In this document: piece by piece, positions 32,828 through 41,807 of the stretch
Position numbering within the stretch: position 1 is the stretch's first letter
How the letters are laid out: each line of letters begins with the position of its first letter
From: JACVRN01 sp036389255
GTDB taxonomy: Bacteria > Acidobacteriota > Blastocatellia > Pyrinomonadales > Pyrinomonadaceae
Direction of reading: 5' to 3'
Assembly: GCA_036389255.1 (NCBI GenBank)
Contig: DASVQI010000009.1
Location: forward strand, 1 to 64,000
DNA length: 64,000 nt
Notes under the pieces: model-generated
Databases searched by the model: none
What the model was told of the DNA's origin: nothing
The model's input: the letters and a program-made list of their open reading frames with translations, nothing else
Program-made: the position numbers and the translations under genes

Positions 32828-35014
32828 TTATTTAACTACCTCGAAATCTATCCAGTTAATCGCCGTGCGATTTTTTGTCTCTGCGCGAAGGTCTGTGACG
32901 ATTACCTGTAGCGCGTACTCGCCCGGCTGTAGCCCTCCGAGTTGCAGGCTGCCTCCGGCTACGAGCCGCTCCATGTCCGCTTGGCTTCTGGCTTCATAGG
33001 GCGTCTCGCGGCCCGCGAAAATCTCTTTGCCGTCGCGGTAGAGCCTTATCTGGGTCACCAGTTGCGGCAGGCTTCTGCCTTTGTCCGCCTTCGCGTTGAA
33101 GATGACGTAGGCAAACTGCATGACCTGTCCCGCGCGGAAGCGGCGCATGGCCGCCTGCGTCAGCATGCTTGCAGTCTCGCCGCCGGAGGCAGCGCCGGTA
33201 ACGCCCGCGCTGTTTGTCGCTGCCACAGGGTCGAAGCCGCTCAGGGCTATGCCGGATAGCGCAAGCTTATCTTTACCTACGTCCGGCACGTTGATGAACT
33301 GGCTGGCCGAGCCTACCTTTGCCGATTTGTCGTCGCGCACGGCTACGCGCAACTGGTATGCGCCGGACTTTTTGATGGGAACGTTGAGCGAGTAGACCAG
33401 CCCGCTCTGTAGCGCCCTGTCATAAAGCTTATCGGAGAGCGTGACGGTGTGCGTCTCACCGACCGAAGAAATAACGGCCCCGCTTTCGTTGAAAGTGTAG
33501 GCCACGACGTTAATCACAGCCTCGCGCATCCCGTCCGGCTTCCGGGTAAAGGTCAGTCCCTCGGTAGAGATGTGAACGAGGGAGCGCACGAAGGAGCCCG
33601 CCGCAGCGTCGTTTCCGAAAAGCGCCGTGAGCCGCAGGTTGATGTCGTCGGAAGCGAAGGGCGAAGCCAGCGCACGCATAATCTGCCGCTCCGGGCTATT
33701 TGCTATGGGCCTTACCTCTTCGTCCGTAATCCCTAGGAAGCCGCTTCTGTAGCGAACCTTCAGGCCGGGGCCTTTGACCCTGACCGTAAGGTGATTAAAG
33801 CGGACTTTGGACGCGTCGAATGCCGAGGCGTCGGGCTGAAAGCCTATCAGGTAATAACTCTTCTGGTCGTCCAGAGTCCTTCTGATGCCTCCGCCGAGGT
33901 CGTTGCTGTTATAAATGGCAAAGCCGCCCGTGCGCTCCGCTATGTATCTCAGTCCGTCCTGCGGGCCCATCAGCTTCTCGCGGTTGGTTCTCATCACTCC
34001 CTGAATCTCATTGACCCCTAGGTTCGCTACGTTCTGGGCTTCAGACGGAGTCATCCCTTCCGCGACGAGTCCTCTGGCGTCCATGGTGTAGACGACGACT
34101 CCCGCCCGGCTGGAGCTGTCAATCAGACGTTCTATAGCCCGGCGTACAAGCTGGCCCTTGCCCGGCTCGTCCGAGTCAACTAGGAAATAGCCTTCCGACA
34201 AGAGCAGCACGGCCTTACGGCCCGGCAAGTCTCGCATCCCACTGACGACATAGCTCGTAACGCCCAGCGAAGCTCTGGCCAGCGTGTCGTCACGAAATTT
34301 TTCAGGGCTCTCGGGTCTTACAATCCCTCTGTCCTGACTATCGGTAGGCATTCTGGTGCGAGGCTCCATCCCGGCAGCCACGTCGCCGCCCGGCTCGAAT
34401 GAGCGCAGGCGACCGACTAGAGGGTTATACTTGATGTTCTCTATGGCGGCGTAAAGCTGCTGCTTGTTGAAGGTGAACTGCTGCAAAGCGCCCACGCCCG
34501 CGCTCACGCGCACTATGGCTACTAAATCACCGGGCTGCATCTGCTCATCAACAAACCTTTTCAGAGCCTGCCTCACCTGATTCATACTTTCAAAGGATAA
34601 CGTCAGGTCGTCTACGACGAGCGCTATCGTCCTCCTGACCTGTTCCGGGCGAATCACTGCGGGCGGAACCGGCACGCGGCTCCTGTCCGTTCTTGTCGCC
34701 CCGGCCACGGGCTGCCCTGCGGTCTGCACTTCGTTCGTCACCAGAGAGAAGTTTGTTATCTTCTGCGGCTTGCCGTTGACCAGCACCTCGAAATCTTCCG
34801 CTCCGAGGTTTGTGACCAAGCGCCCCTTGCTGTCGGTCACCACCGCGTCAATCTGTACCAGATTTGTAGTGATGCGAACTACGGAATCTTCATCGGCGGG
34901 CTGAACTCCTTGCTGCCGAGTCGGCGTAGGCGCGGGAGAAGGCGTCTGAGCCCGAGCAGTCAGAGAGGCAGAGACAATTACGTAGAGGAAAAAGAGAGAT
35001 GCAAATTTTTTCAT
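32828..35014 (-). CDS. Acidobacterial VWFA-related secreted protein
   Basis: Predicted 728-residue exported protein. A signal peptide (FASLFFLYVIVSASLTARAQ) is followed by a conserved beta-strand module (VRITTNLVQIDAVVTDSKGR, LGAEDFEVLVNGKPQKITNF) and a von Willebrand factor A-type domain (ALVVDDLTLSFESMNQVRQA, LVAIVRVSAGVGALQQFT). This order defines the VWFA-related family strongly expanded in Acidobacteria. The usual MIDAS DxSxS is replaced by DDLTLS. The C-terminal half (about 450-728) is a beta-rich region of unknown role. Likely extracellular or periplasmic protein-protein interaction. Confidence 0.88.
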   Translation of the reverse strand: MKKFASLFFLYVIVSASLTARAQTPSPAPTPTRQQGVQPADEDSVVRITTNLVQIDAVVTDSKGRLVTNLGAEDFEVLVNGKPQKITNFSLVTNEVQTAGQPVAGATRTDRSRVPVPPAVIRPEQVRRTIALVVDDLTLSFESMNQVRQALKRFVDEQMQPGDLVAIVRVSAGVGALQQFTFNKQQLYAAIENIKYNPLVGRLRSFEPGGDVAAGMEPRTRMPTDSQDRGIVRPESPEKFRDDTLARASLGVTSYVVSGMRDLPGRKAVLLLSEGYFLVDSDEPGKGQLVRRAIERLIDSSSRAGVVVYTMDARGLVAEGMTPSEAQNVANLGVNEIQGVMRTNREKLMGPQDGLRYIAERTGGFAIYNSNDLGGGIRRTLDDQKSYYLIGFQPDASAFDASKVRFNHLTVRVKGPGLKVRYRSGFLGITDEEVRPIANSPERQIMRALASPFASDDINLRLTALFGNDAAAGSFVRSLVHISTEGLTFTRKPDGMREAVINVVAYTFNESGAVISSVGETHTVTLSDKLYDRALQSGLVYSLNVPIKKSGAYQLRVAVRDDKSAKVGSASQFINVPDVGKDKLALSGIALSGFDPVAATNSAGVTGAASGGETASMLTQAAMRRFRAGQVMQFAYVIFNAKADKGRSLPQLVTQIRLYRDGKEIFAGRETPYEARSQADMERLVAGGSLQLGGLQPGEYALQVIVTDLRAETKNRTAINWIDFEVVK

Positions 35015-35140
35015 TGCTCAGAGGCGTCCTTTGCAATCAGGGCAAGATTTTAAAGACCGGGGAGGAGAGGCCGGAATCATACAAGAAAAACTTTTACATT
35101 GTCATCTCAAATTATTCCGGAACCGCCTGCGAGCGATAGA

Positions 35141-36358
35141 TTATCCGGCAAGCGTATGGCTGAGCCTGACTACCGTTTCTACGTGATGTGTCTGAGGGAA
35201 CATGTCGAAGGCGGCGAGGCTCTCTGGCGTGTAGCCGCCAGCGACTATTTCCCGCAGGTCGCGTGCTAGGGTGGCGGGGTCGCATGAGACGTAGGTGATG
35301 CGTCTCGGACGTAGGGCAAGGATGCCTTGGGCCGCTCCTTCTTCAAGCCCCGTGCGCGGCGGGTCTAGCAGTACGAGGTCAACCGGCGCGTGATGATGAG
35401 CGTTCTCATTCAACCATGTGCCGACGCCCGCGCACTCTACCTGCGAGTTCCGAAGCTCCGCGTTCAGCAGATTCCGGCGTGCATAAGCTGCGGCGGAGGG
35501 GTTTCCTTCCACGCCTATTACCTGATTGAAGCGCCGCGCCAGAGGAAGAGTGAAAAGCCCCACGCCGCAATAGAGGTCAATAGCCGTGCCTCCACGCGCG
35601 TCGTCCAGAGCGTGCGCTACCAGCGACGGCAGAAGCGACTGGTTAATCTGGAAAAAGCCTTCGGCGCTGAAACGGTAACGATGCTCAAGGATGACGCGGC
35701 TGGCTTCCAGTGGCTCTTCGCCGCTCAGAGTGGGAGAGAGCGACACGCCTTCGTCGCCCGCCACTGCCTGAAAGTCTTCCGACCGGGGCGGCAGAGAGCC
35801 TTCGCTCATTTGCTCGCGTAAGCCTGAGAGCGTGGATTGAAGCTCGGGGACTAGCACGGGACACTCCGCTACGTCGCAGACGCGATGCGAGCCGCGCTCG
35901 TAATAGCCGATGCGATGGCGGGCGTCGTCGTGTTGCCACTGCGCGCGCGCACGGTAGCGCCACTCAAGCGGGCTTGGCGTGATGGGAATCTCGCCGGGCT
36001 CTATGCGCGCGATGCGTCTCAGGCAGTCGCGTATAATCTCGACTTTAGATTCCAACTGGGCGCGATAATCCATCTGTTGAAAGTCGCAGCCGCCGCAGCG
36101 TCCGAAATAGGGGCAGGGCGGCTCTACGCGAACGGGCGAGGGCTCCAGAACTTCAACTATGGAAGCGAACGCGACGCGACCTCGCACGCTCTCAATCCGC
36201 GCGCGCACGAGGTCGCCGGGCGCGGCAAGGGCCACCAGCAGGGTTCTTCCTGCGGCGTGCGCCAGCCCCATGCCTCCGGGCAGGATGCGCTCTATGCGCA
36301 CCTCAAGCTCCGGCTCGTGCAGAGGCTCCCGGCGTCGTCGTCTGGATTTATCACTCAT
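35141..36358 (-). CDS. rlmD: 23S rRNA (uracil-5-)-methyltransferase, RlmD/TrmA family
   Basis: Predicted 405-residue SAM-dependent enzyme that makes 5-methyluridine in RNA. An N-terminal TRAM domain (VRIERILPGGMGLAHAAGRT) is followed by a 4Fe-4S motif (CPYFGRCGGCDFQQMDYRAQ), an RNA-contact region, then the Rossmann domain with DLYCGVGLFTLPLARRF, DLVLLDPPRTGLEEGA and the catalytic VSCDPATLARDL (Cys nucleophile) plus the C-terminal general base in HHVETVVRLS. The Fe-S cluster favours the RlmD/RlmC side of the family over TrmA; the exact uridine is not certain. Confidence 0.9.
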   Translation of the reverse strand: MSDKSRRRRREPLHEPELEVRIERILPGGMGLAHAAGRTLLVALAAPGDLVRARIESVRGRVAFASIVEVLEPSPVRVEPPCPYFGRCGGCDFQQMDYRAQLESKVEIIRDCLRRIARIEPGEIPITPSPLEWRYRARAQWQHDDARHRIGYYERGSHRVCDVAECPVLVPELQSTLSGLREQMSEGSLPPRSEDFQAVAGDEGVSLSPTLSGEEPLEASRVILEHRYRFSAEGFFQINQSLLPSLVAHALDDARGGTAIDLYCGVGLFTLPLARRFNQVIGVEGNPSAAAYARRNLLNAELRNSQVECAGVGTWLNENAHHHAPVDLVLLDPPRTGLEEGAAQGILALRPRRITYVSCDPATLARDLREIVAGGYTPESLAAFDMFPQTHHVETVVRLSHTLAG

Positions 36359-36378
36359 CGCCCGGCAATGATACCAGA

Positions 36379-37107
36379 TTAGAGATAGAAGAGGCTGAGG
36401 CGGGGCAGACCGTGTTGTTCGCGCAGTCGTTTGAGAAGAAGATTGTCGAATGTCTGCTGGTACGTGGCGCTCTCCATGCGGTTCTTGTAGGGCTGTAGCT
36501 GCTCTTCCGTTTCCGAGCGAGCCTTTTCCAGCTCGCTCGCGGACATGCTTTGTAGAACCGCGTCGTCCAGACTCTTTTCCAGACTGGTCAGGTCGCTTTC
36601 GAGCCTTTCCGCATCGGGGCGACGCGCGTGAGAGAAATCCTTTTCAAGCTCTTCCAGCCGCGCAGCCGTGCGCCCTAGCGCGTCGAAGAGAGCGTCTTTG
36701 CGCTTTCTCTCACGGCAGATATTTATGAGCGAGAGACGAGCGCCTGCCATGTGCTCAAGGATGATGCTGCGCGGAAAAGGCAGGCGCTCGTCCGACTCCT
36801 CGACTTCCTGCCCGTCTTCGCCGTTCGATGCGGCGTCCGTCGCGCCGAGTTGTGATTCGAGCCACTCCGCGAACTGTGCTTCGACCTCCTCCTGACAATA
36901 GAAGAGAGTCTTGACCGTTCGCTTGCGCGGCTTTGATTCGTAGGAATCGAATGCCTGCTCGATGCCTCGCAGAGCCACGTGAAGCGGAACGCCCATCTCC
37001 TTCCAGCTCTCAATCAGCGCCCAGTCCATAGGACTCAGCAGCAGACTGCGCCCCCTGCGGCGTATAAACGTGTCCTCGATTTCCGTAAAGTAGTTGAAAT
37101 AGTTCAT
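36379..37107 (-). CDS. Hypothetical 242-residue protein
   Basis: Predicted soluble protein, start at MNYFNYFTEIEDTF. The N-terminal third (RRRGRSLLLSPMDWALIESW, VALRGIEQAFDSY) is a conserved-looking helical unit, followed by an acidic linker (GEDGQEVEESDERL) and two long amphipathic helices (EKSLDDAVLQSMSASELEKA, RSETEEQLQPYKNR) with coiled-coil character. I do not recognise a named family. It lies between rlmD and coaX in the same orientation; gene order gives no clear role. ATG at 37107 is preferred over 37182 because the extra 25 residues fall in the repeat at 37119. Confidence 0.65.
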   Translation of the reverse strand: MNYFNYFTEIEDTFIRRRGRSLLLSPMDWALIESWKEMGVPLHVALRGIEQAFDSYESKPRKRTVKTLFYCQEEVEAQFAEWLESQLGATDAASNGEDGQEVEESDERLPFPRSIILEHMAGARLSLINICRERKRKDALFDALGRTAARLEELEKDFSHARRPDAERLESDLTSLEKSLDDAVLQSMSASELEKARSETEEQLQPYKNRMESATYQQTFDNLLLKRLREQHGLPRLSLFYL

Positions 37108-37118
37108 AAAAGCGGTGG

Positions 37119-37179
37119 CCAGTGACAGGTGACGAGCGCCGAGGGCGGAAGATGTCTTATCTTGCCACTCATAACTCGT
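37119..37179. repeat. Heptad repeat with partial inverted arms
   Basis: Units AGTGACA, GGTGACG, AGCGCCG on the left and, in reverse, AGTGACG, AGTTATG, AGTGGCA on the right. The arms pair imperfectly. It fills the short gap between coaX and the hypothetical gene; part of it appears as a doubtful N-terminal extension of the latter. Confidence 0.6.
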
Positions 37180-37949
37180 CACTGCTTTTTCTGTCTCTCG
37201 TAAACCAGTCTGAGGCCGTCCAGCGTGAGGTTGTCGTCAATCTCTTTGATGTATTCGGAGCCGCTTGCTATGAGCGGCGCCAGGCCGCCCGTGGCTACGA
37301 TGCGAACAGTCGCCCCAAGCTCTTCTCTCATCCTCTTCAGGATGCCGTCCACCAGCCCTGCGTAGCCGTAGTAGAGGCCGGATTGCATGGAGCCTATGGT
37401 GGTGGAGCCTATGACGGAAGCGGGGCGCTTAATCTCTACGCGCGGCAGCTTGGCCGTGCGCGCAAAGAGCGCGTCCGAAGAGATGGTGATGCCCGGCGTG
37501 ATGACTCCGCCCAAGTATTCGCCGCGCTCGTTGATGGCGTCAAAGGTCGTGGCCGTCCCGAAGTCAACTATGATGCACGGGGAGCCGTACTTATGTATGG
37601 CTGCAACGGCGTCTACTATTCGGTCTGCGCCCACGTCCGACGGCGGGTCGTAGAGTATGGGCACGCCTGTATCGGTCGTGTGGTCTACGAAGAGCGGCGC
37701 GTGATGAAAGTAGCTCTCGGCCATGCGCCGCAGCGTGAAATTGAGCGGCGGCACGACGGAGGCTATGGCGATTGCCGTGATGGCTTTGAAATCCAGCCCC
37801 GCAAGCTGGAAGAGGTTGCGAGCATGCACGCCGTACTCGTCCACGGTTCGCTCTCGCGCCGTAGTCAGCCGCCAGTGCGTAAGCAGACGCTCCTTGTCGT
37901 ACACGCCGAGCGAAGTATTGGTGTTGCCGACATCAATCGCCAGAAGCAT
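37179..37949 (-). CDS. coaX: Type III pantothenate kinase
   Basis: Predicted 256-residue enzyme for the first step of coenzyme A synthesis (ATP-dependent phosphorylation of pantothenate). The ASKHA fold is clear: LLAIDVGNTNTSLGVYD (phosphate 1), SDVGADRIVDAVAAIH, CIIVDFGTATTFDAI (catalytic Asp), GGVITPGITISSDALFARTA and VRIVATGGLAPLI. The start codon region overlaps the 3' end of the glycosyltransferase gene by 17 bp, forming a run birA - glycosyltransferase - coaX on one strand; birA and coaX are often neighbours in bacteria. Confidence 0.95.
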   Translation of the reverse strand: MLLAIDVGNTNTSLGVYDKERLLTHWRLTTARERTVDEYGVHARNLFQLAGLDFKAITAIAIASVVPPLNFTLRRMAESYFHHAPLFVDHTTDTGVPILYDPPSDVGADRIVDAVAAIHKYGSPCIIVDFGTATTFDAINERGEYLGGVITPGITISSDALFARTAKLPRVEIKRPASVIGSTTIGSMQSGLYYGYAGLVDGILKRMREELGATVRIVATGGLAPLIASGSEYIKEIDDNLTLDGLRLVYERQKKQ

Positions 37950-39288
37950 AAGCGGGCTCTTCCCTTTCGTTTCGCGGCGCGGAATCTTTAGCGAGCATCA
38001 TTTCTATCAACTCGGAAGCGCGGGCCGCGCCGTCTTCCTGCCTGACCAGAGCGCCAACTTCTTCGGCCCGGCGCGCAACTTCCGGGTCTGACAACAGGGC
38101 TTTCAGCTCTCTTGCGACGCGCGGAGCCTTGTATTGCTTGCGCGTCAACATGCGTGCGATTCCCAGTTGCATGACGCGCCACGCGTTGTCCGGCTGGTCA
38201 TGACTGAACGGCACAAAGAGAGCGGGCTTTCCTGCACGCAGGGCTTGAGCTGTCGTGCCGACGCCTCCCTGATGAACCACCAGTTTTACGCGCGGCATAA
38301 TCTCGCCGTAGGGAGCGTATTCAAAAGCGGCGCAGCCTTCGGGAAGATTCTGCGGGCGATTGTCCTCCGGGCCTATAAGCAGCACTGCGCGCTCGCCCAG
38401 ACCGGCAGCCGCCTCCACGCTCTCCTGATAGAAGCTTTCAGCGTTCCAGACAGCCGATGAACCAAGCGTGAAGAGAATCGGGGGCTTTCCCTTCCGAAGA
38501 AAATCTTCAAGCTCGGGCTGAAGCTCTGCCGGTTCATCATTGGCCTCAAGCTTATCGTAAAAGCAGAAGCCCGTGACGTGAGTGTTGGGCGGCCAGTCCG
38601 GCTGCGGCTCGGCCAGCACCTTAGAGAACATGGCCAGCACCATCTCGGGCGAATGCTGTCCCTCGAAGACAGGAATCCCCCTGTACAGCAGGCCGAGTTC
38701 TTTGCGAAGACTCTCGACCGGCTCGAACCACGGCTTGATGGCGCGCTTGGCCACGGATTGCATCACTCGATTGAGCGGCACGGGGATGTATGAGAAGAGC
38801 TTTGCCATCCCCGCGAGGTGCGGCGGGATGAGCGTGTCGTAGGCCGAGAAGAAGATTAAGGGAGAAAGGATGCTTGACGCCCAGCGTATGCCCGTCACCT
38901 GCGCCACTAGCGGGCCGGCGAAAGTAATCGGGTGGGTGACGAGAAGGTCTGCGCCTTCGACTGCCTGCGTCAAATCCGCGTAGCTCTCGCGCACGTGCGC
39001 CGCGAACAGCTCCCGCGTGACGAACTCCGAGCCCGTGCGCGCGTCCATGGCGCGACGCGTCAACTCCTTCATCAACTCCGGATGCTCTTCGGGCGAAGGG
39101 AAATCGGGCCGGGTCGGATGAAACTCTATGCCGTGCGGCTCCACCTTCTCTCTGAAGACAGGGCTGGTCGCTATGACGGGACTGTGGCCGCGCCGCTTCA
39201 GCTCAAGCGCGAGCGCTATGTAAGGATGAAGGTCTCCGAGCGAGCCGTAGGTGGTCAGGATTATGCGCTTAGGCTTTTGGCTTCTCAT
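37933..39288 (-). CDS. GT1-family glycosyltransferase (YjiC/UGT-like)
   Basis: Predicted 451-residue GT-B fold enzyme that probably moves a sugar from a nucleotide sugar to a lipid or small molecule. N-terminal domain: RIILTTYGSLGDLHPYIALA and SPVIATSPVFREKVE; C-terminal donor-binding domain: ILFTLGSSAVWNAES, VVHQGGVGTTAQALRAGKPA and FVPFSHDQPDNAWRVMQLGI, which match the UGT/PSPG-like motif with its HxGGxGT. No membrane helix apart from an internal hydrophobic loop. Substrate unknown. Overlaps coaX (17 bp) and birA (20 bp). Confidence 0.88.
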   Translation of the reverse strand: MRSQKPKRIILTTYGSLGDLHPYIALALELKRRGHSPVIATSPVFREKVEPHGIEFHPTRPDFPSPEEHPELMKELTRRAMDARTGSEFVTRELFAAHVRESYADLTQAVEGADLLVTHPITFAGPLVAQVTGIRWASSILSPLIFFSAYDTLIPPHLAGMAKLFSYIPVPLNRVMQSVAKRAIKPWFEPVESLRKELGLLYRGIPVFEGQHSPEMVLAMFSKVLAEPQPDWPPNTHVTGFCFYDKLEANDEPAELQPELEDFLRKGKPPILFTLGSSAVWNAESFYQESVEAAAGLGERAVLLIGPEDNRPQNLPEGCAAFEYAPYGEIMPRVKLVVHQGGVGTTAQALRAGKPALFVPFSHDQPDNAWRVMQLGIARMLTRKQYKAPRVARELKALLSDPEVARRAEEVGALVRQEDGAARASELIEMMLAKDSAPRNEREEPAYASGD

Positions 39289-40045
39289 CCTCGGCTCTCT
39301 TTAAGTCCGCCCTCAGCGCCCAGACATCTCCTGCGCGCACTAGCTTTATGTCGCCCGCAACTGTTTCTACACGCAAAGCGCCGTCGGGTTCAAGCCCGCG
39401 CGTCACGCCTTCGATAATCTCATCCGATAGCTCCACTCGCACAGGCTTATCAACGGCGTAAGACGAGCGCGCAGACCACTCGCCCAGTATAAGACGAGCG
39501 CCCCCCGGCCCCTGAAGCGCCTCATATTTCTTCAGGAGCGAGGCGACGAGCGATTCAATCAAACGCTCGCGGTCAACCTCGCGGCCCGACTCGGCTTCAA
39601 CCGAAGTCGCCACGGTTTTCAGCTCTTCAGGAAATGCCCGGTCGTTCAGGTTAATGCCGATTCCGATTATGACTGCCCTTCCCGCGTCTGACTCGACCGT
39701 CTCGGCCAGTATGCCGCAGAGCTTTCGCTCTCCCGCATAAACGTCGTTCGGCCACTTGATGTCCGTCTCAAGAGAGCAGGCTTCCAAGAGCGCATCGTGA
39801 ACAGAGAGAGAGGCCATCAGCGTCAGCAGTGGCCAGTGCTTCTGCTCCATCTTCGGGCGCAGCACAATGCTGAAGTAGAGCCCAGCGTCCAGTGGCGAAA
39901 TCCATTCTCTCTCGCGCCGCCCGCGCCCGGCAGTCTGCTCACGAGAGATAACGCAAAGCCCTTCCTGCGCGCCCATCCCCGCCGCACGCGCCGCCTCCGT
40001 ATTCGTAGAAGGCAGAGAATCATAACGAAGAATCGTCGGAAACAT
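39269..40045 (-). CDS. birA: Biotin-acetyl-CoA-carboxylase ligase (monofunctional BirA)
   Basis: Predicted 258-residue enzyme that attaches biotin to the carboxyl-carrier protein. The catalytic domain is complete: ILRYDSLPSTNTEAARAA, SREQTAGRGRREREWISP (biotinyl-AMP loop GRGRR), IKWPNDVYAGERKLCGILAE and VIIGIGINLND. The N-terminal winged helix of bifunctional BirA is missing, so it is probably not a repressor. ATG at 40045 chosen; the frame upstream runs into the repeat at 40058. Located at the head of birA - glycosyltransferase - coaX. Confidence 0.93.
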   Translation of the reverse strand: MFPTILRYDSLPSTNTEAARAAGMGAQEGLCVISREQTAGRGRREREWISPLDAGLYFSIVLRPKMEQKHWPLLTLMASLSVHDALLEACSLETDIKWPNDVYAGERKLCGILAETVESDAGRAVIIGIGINLNDRAFPEELKTVATSVEAESGREVDRERLIESLVASLLKKYEALQGPGGARLILGEWSARSSYAVDKPVRVELSDEIIEGVTRGLEPDGALRVETVAGDIKLVRAGDVWALRADLKRAEDEKPKA

Positions 40046-40057
40046 ATAAAAGGCAAG

Positions 40058-40118
40058 GCAGAAGGAATTGATTCTTTGATTCAAGGAACCGACGAATCAA
40101 AGAATCAGTTCCTTCTGC
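40058..40118. repeat. 25-bp inverted repeat between M28 gene and birA
   Basis: Left arm (40058-40082, GCAGAAGGAATTGATTC...) and right arm (40094-40118, ...ATCAGTTCCTTCTGC) pair over 25 bp with one mismatch, around an 11-nt loop. It starts 2 bp after the M28 stop codon (minus strand) and reaches close to the birA start codon. Probable terminator. Confidence 0.85.
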
Positions 40119-40119
40119 A

Positions 40120-41592
40120 TTATCTAGGAATAGGTTGCGGAGTGTCCGCGAGCGCGTAGGCCAGAACGGCCATGACGGCTGCGTTCTCCGCCAGTTCCTC
40201 AGGCACAACTTTGTCGAAGGTATCGGCCGAGGTGTGGTGATAGTCGAAGTAGGTGCGCGCATCCTGCCAGAGCCCGAAGGCCGGGACACCGGCGAGCGAA
40301 AGTGGCGTGATGTCGGCTTCTGGCGACTCTTCTTCGCGGCGCGCGAGGCCGGAGCCAGAGCTTGCCAGAATGGTAGAAACCGGGGCCAGCATCTCAAGCG
40401 CGGCTGCACTCGTCTTGGCGGCATAGCCGAGCGGGTGGCCCGCGCCCCTGTCCATCTCTATCGCCGCGATGTGGTTCTTTAGCTGCGCCTCGTAGTCCTT
40501 GACATAAGCGCGGCCTCCCGCCAGCCCGTTCTCTTCATTCATCCACGCGACCATGCGTATCGTTCTGCGCGGGTGAAGCCTTAGCTGCCTGAGCAGTTGA
40601 ATAGCCTGCATCGCAACGGCCACGCCGGAAGCATCGTCAATCGCGCCCGTTCCCAAGTCCCACGAATCCAGATGGCCCGAGACTATCACTATCTCTTCGG
40701 GGCGCTCTATTCCCCTGTAATCGGCTATCACGTTGTAGCTCACGGCATCCGGCAGAGTCTTGGGCGTGAGCAGCAGCCGCATGCTGACCGGCCCTTGCGA
40801 AGCAAGACTAGCTATCAGGTCTGCGTCTTCGGCGGCGACGGCTGCGGCGGGGATTTGCGGCGCGTCGGCAGCGTAGCGCGTGGAGCCCGTGTGCGGCAGC
40901 CTATATTGCGCGCCGCCCACCGAGCGTATCAGCGCAGCCACAGCGCCTAGACGAGCGGCCGCGCTGGGGCCGCGTCCCCTGTAGACTACCGCCTGTCCAT
41001 AAGCCTCTTCGCCGTAGCCCTGCTTGGCCATGCGGTCATCGAACTTCACGTTGAAGAGGACTATCTTTCCCGCCACCCTCTGGCGTCCCAGTGCATTCAG
41101 TTCATCGAAGCTGTTGACGACGACAACCTCCGACGCCATCCCTCCGGGCGGCGTGGCGACACTGCCGCCGAGAGCGGTCAGCACAATCTTCTGCGTAGTC
41201 CCTCTGGCCTGTCCCGGCCAACTGACGAGCGCGGCCTGCTCTTCGCCCCGCACCCAGTGCGGCACCATCACCTTCTCAAGCGTCACCTGACAGCCCAGAC
41301 GGCGCATCTCTCCCGCCACGTACTGAACGGCGGCTTCGGCCTGCGCCGACCCGCTCAGTCTCGGCCCAATGTTGTTGGAGAGGTGGCTCACCTGCCGTAG
41401 CGCGTAGTCGCTTGTGAGCGCGGCCTGCTGTATGCGCTTCAACTTCAAAAGAAGCTGCGGTGAAAAGCTGGCGGGCTGCGGCTGGGCCTGTTGCGCCTGC
41501 TGGCCGGGGTAAAGTCCAGTGAAAAGCAGCGCGGCAATAGCTGTGAACACGGCTGCGCCCCTGCGAAAAATGTCATGCGGTCTGAAAGCCAT
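40120..41592 (-). CDS. Secreted M28-family metallopeptidase (carboxypeptidase Q-like)
   Basis: Predicted 490-residue exported zinc peptidase. Signal peptide region GAAVFTAIAALLFTGLYPG. A PA insert domain (about 125-265) precedes and interrupts the peptidase core. Zinc and catalytic residues are visible: IVSGHLDSWDLGTGAIDDAS (His, Asp), MNEENGLAG (catalytic and ligand Glu), EMDRGAG (Asp) and YFDYHHTSADTFDKV (His). Likely an aminopeptidase or dipeptidase active outside the cytoplasm. ATG at 41592 is preceded by AAGGGG; 14 extra codons are open upstream. The 3' end abuts a 25-bp hairpin. Confidence 0.9.
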   Translation of the reverse strand: MAFRPHDIFRRGAAVFTAIAALLFTGLYPGQQAQQAQPQPASFSPQLLLKLKRIQQAALTSDYALRQVSHLSNNIGPRLSGSAQAEAAVQYVAGEMRRLGCQVTLEKVMVPHWVRGEEQAALVSWPGQARGTTQKIVLTALGGSVATPPGGMASEVVVVNSFDELNALGRQRVAGKIVLFNVKFDDRMAKQGYGEEAYGQAVVYRGRGPSAAARLGAVAALIRSVGGAQYRLPHTGSTRYAADAPQIPAAAVAAEDADLIASLASQGPVSMRLLLTPKTLPDAVSYNVIADYRGIERPEEIVIVSGHLDSWDLGTGAIDDASGVAVAMQAIQLLRQLRLHPRRTIRMVAWMNEENGLAGGRAYVKDYEAQLKNHIAAIEMDRGAGHPLGYAAKTSAAALEMLAPVSTILASSGSGLARREEESPEADITPLSLAGVPAFGLWQDARTYFDYHHTSADTFDKVVPEELAENAAVMAVLAYALADTPQPIPR

Positions 41593-41709
41593 ATAGCAAA
41601 TCCCCTTCGGAATCTGGAATGAGCGCTCGCGCAATTTTCTTGTTGAAGAATAATAAGGATTAGGCGTGAGAAAGGCCAGCAGGCTTTGATTATGAGAGAA
41701 GGGGAAAGC

Positions 41710-41798
41710 GGGTGACAGGTGTCAGGTGCCGGGTTTCGGGTAAAAGAAAATCAAGTTCTCTTTCTTCCCCGGCACCCGGCACCTGACACCCGTCACCC
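41710..41798. repeat. Heptad inverted repeat (GGTGACA / GGTGTCA / GGTGCCG)
   Basis: The left arm is a row of 7-bp units GGTGACA, GGTGTCA, GGTGCCG, GGTTTCG; the right arm read backwards is GGTGACG, GGTGTCA, GGTGCCG, GGTGCCG. The arms pair over about 28 bp. It lies between the M28 start and the end of the DUF1501 gene and may terminate the latter (minus strand). Confidence 0.85.
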
Positions 41799-41807
41799 AT
41801 TTCATTC

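Noticed and set aside
36379..37182. Long N-terminus of the hypothetical protein starting at 37182
   Set aside because: The extra 25 codons lie in the heptad repeat; ATG at 37107 gives the conserved-looking start.
37122..37991. 289-codon plus-strand open frame
   Set aside because: It is opposite coaX, with no recognisable protein features.
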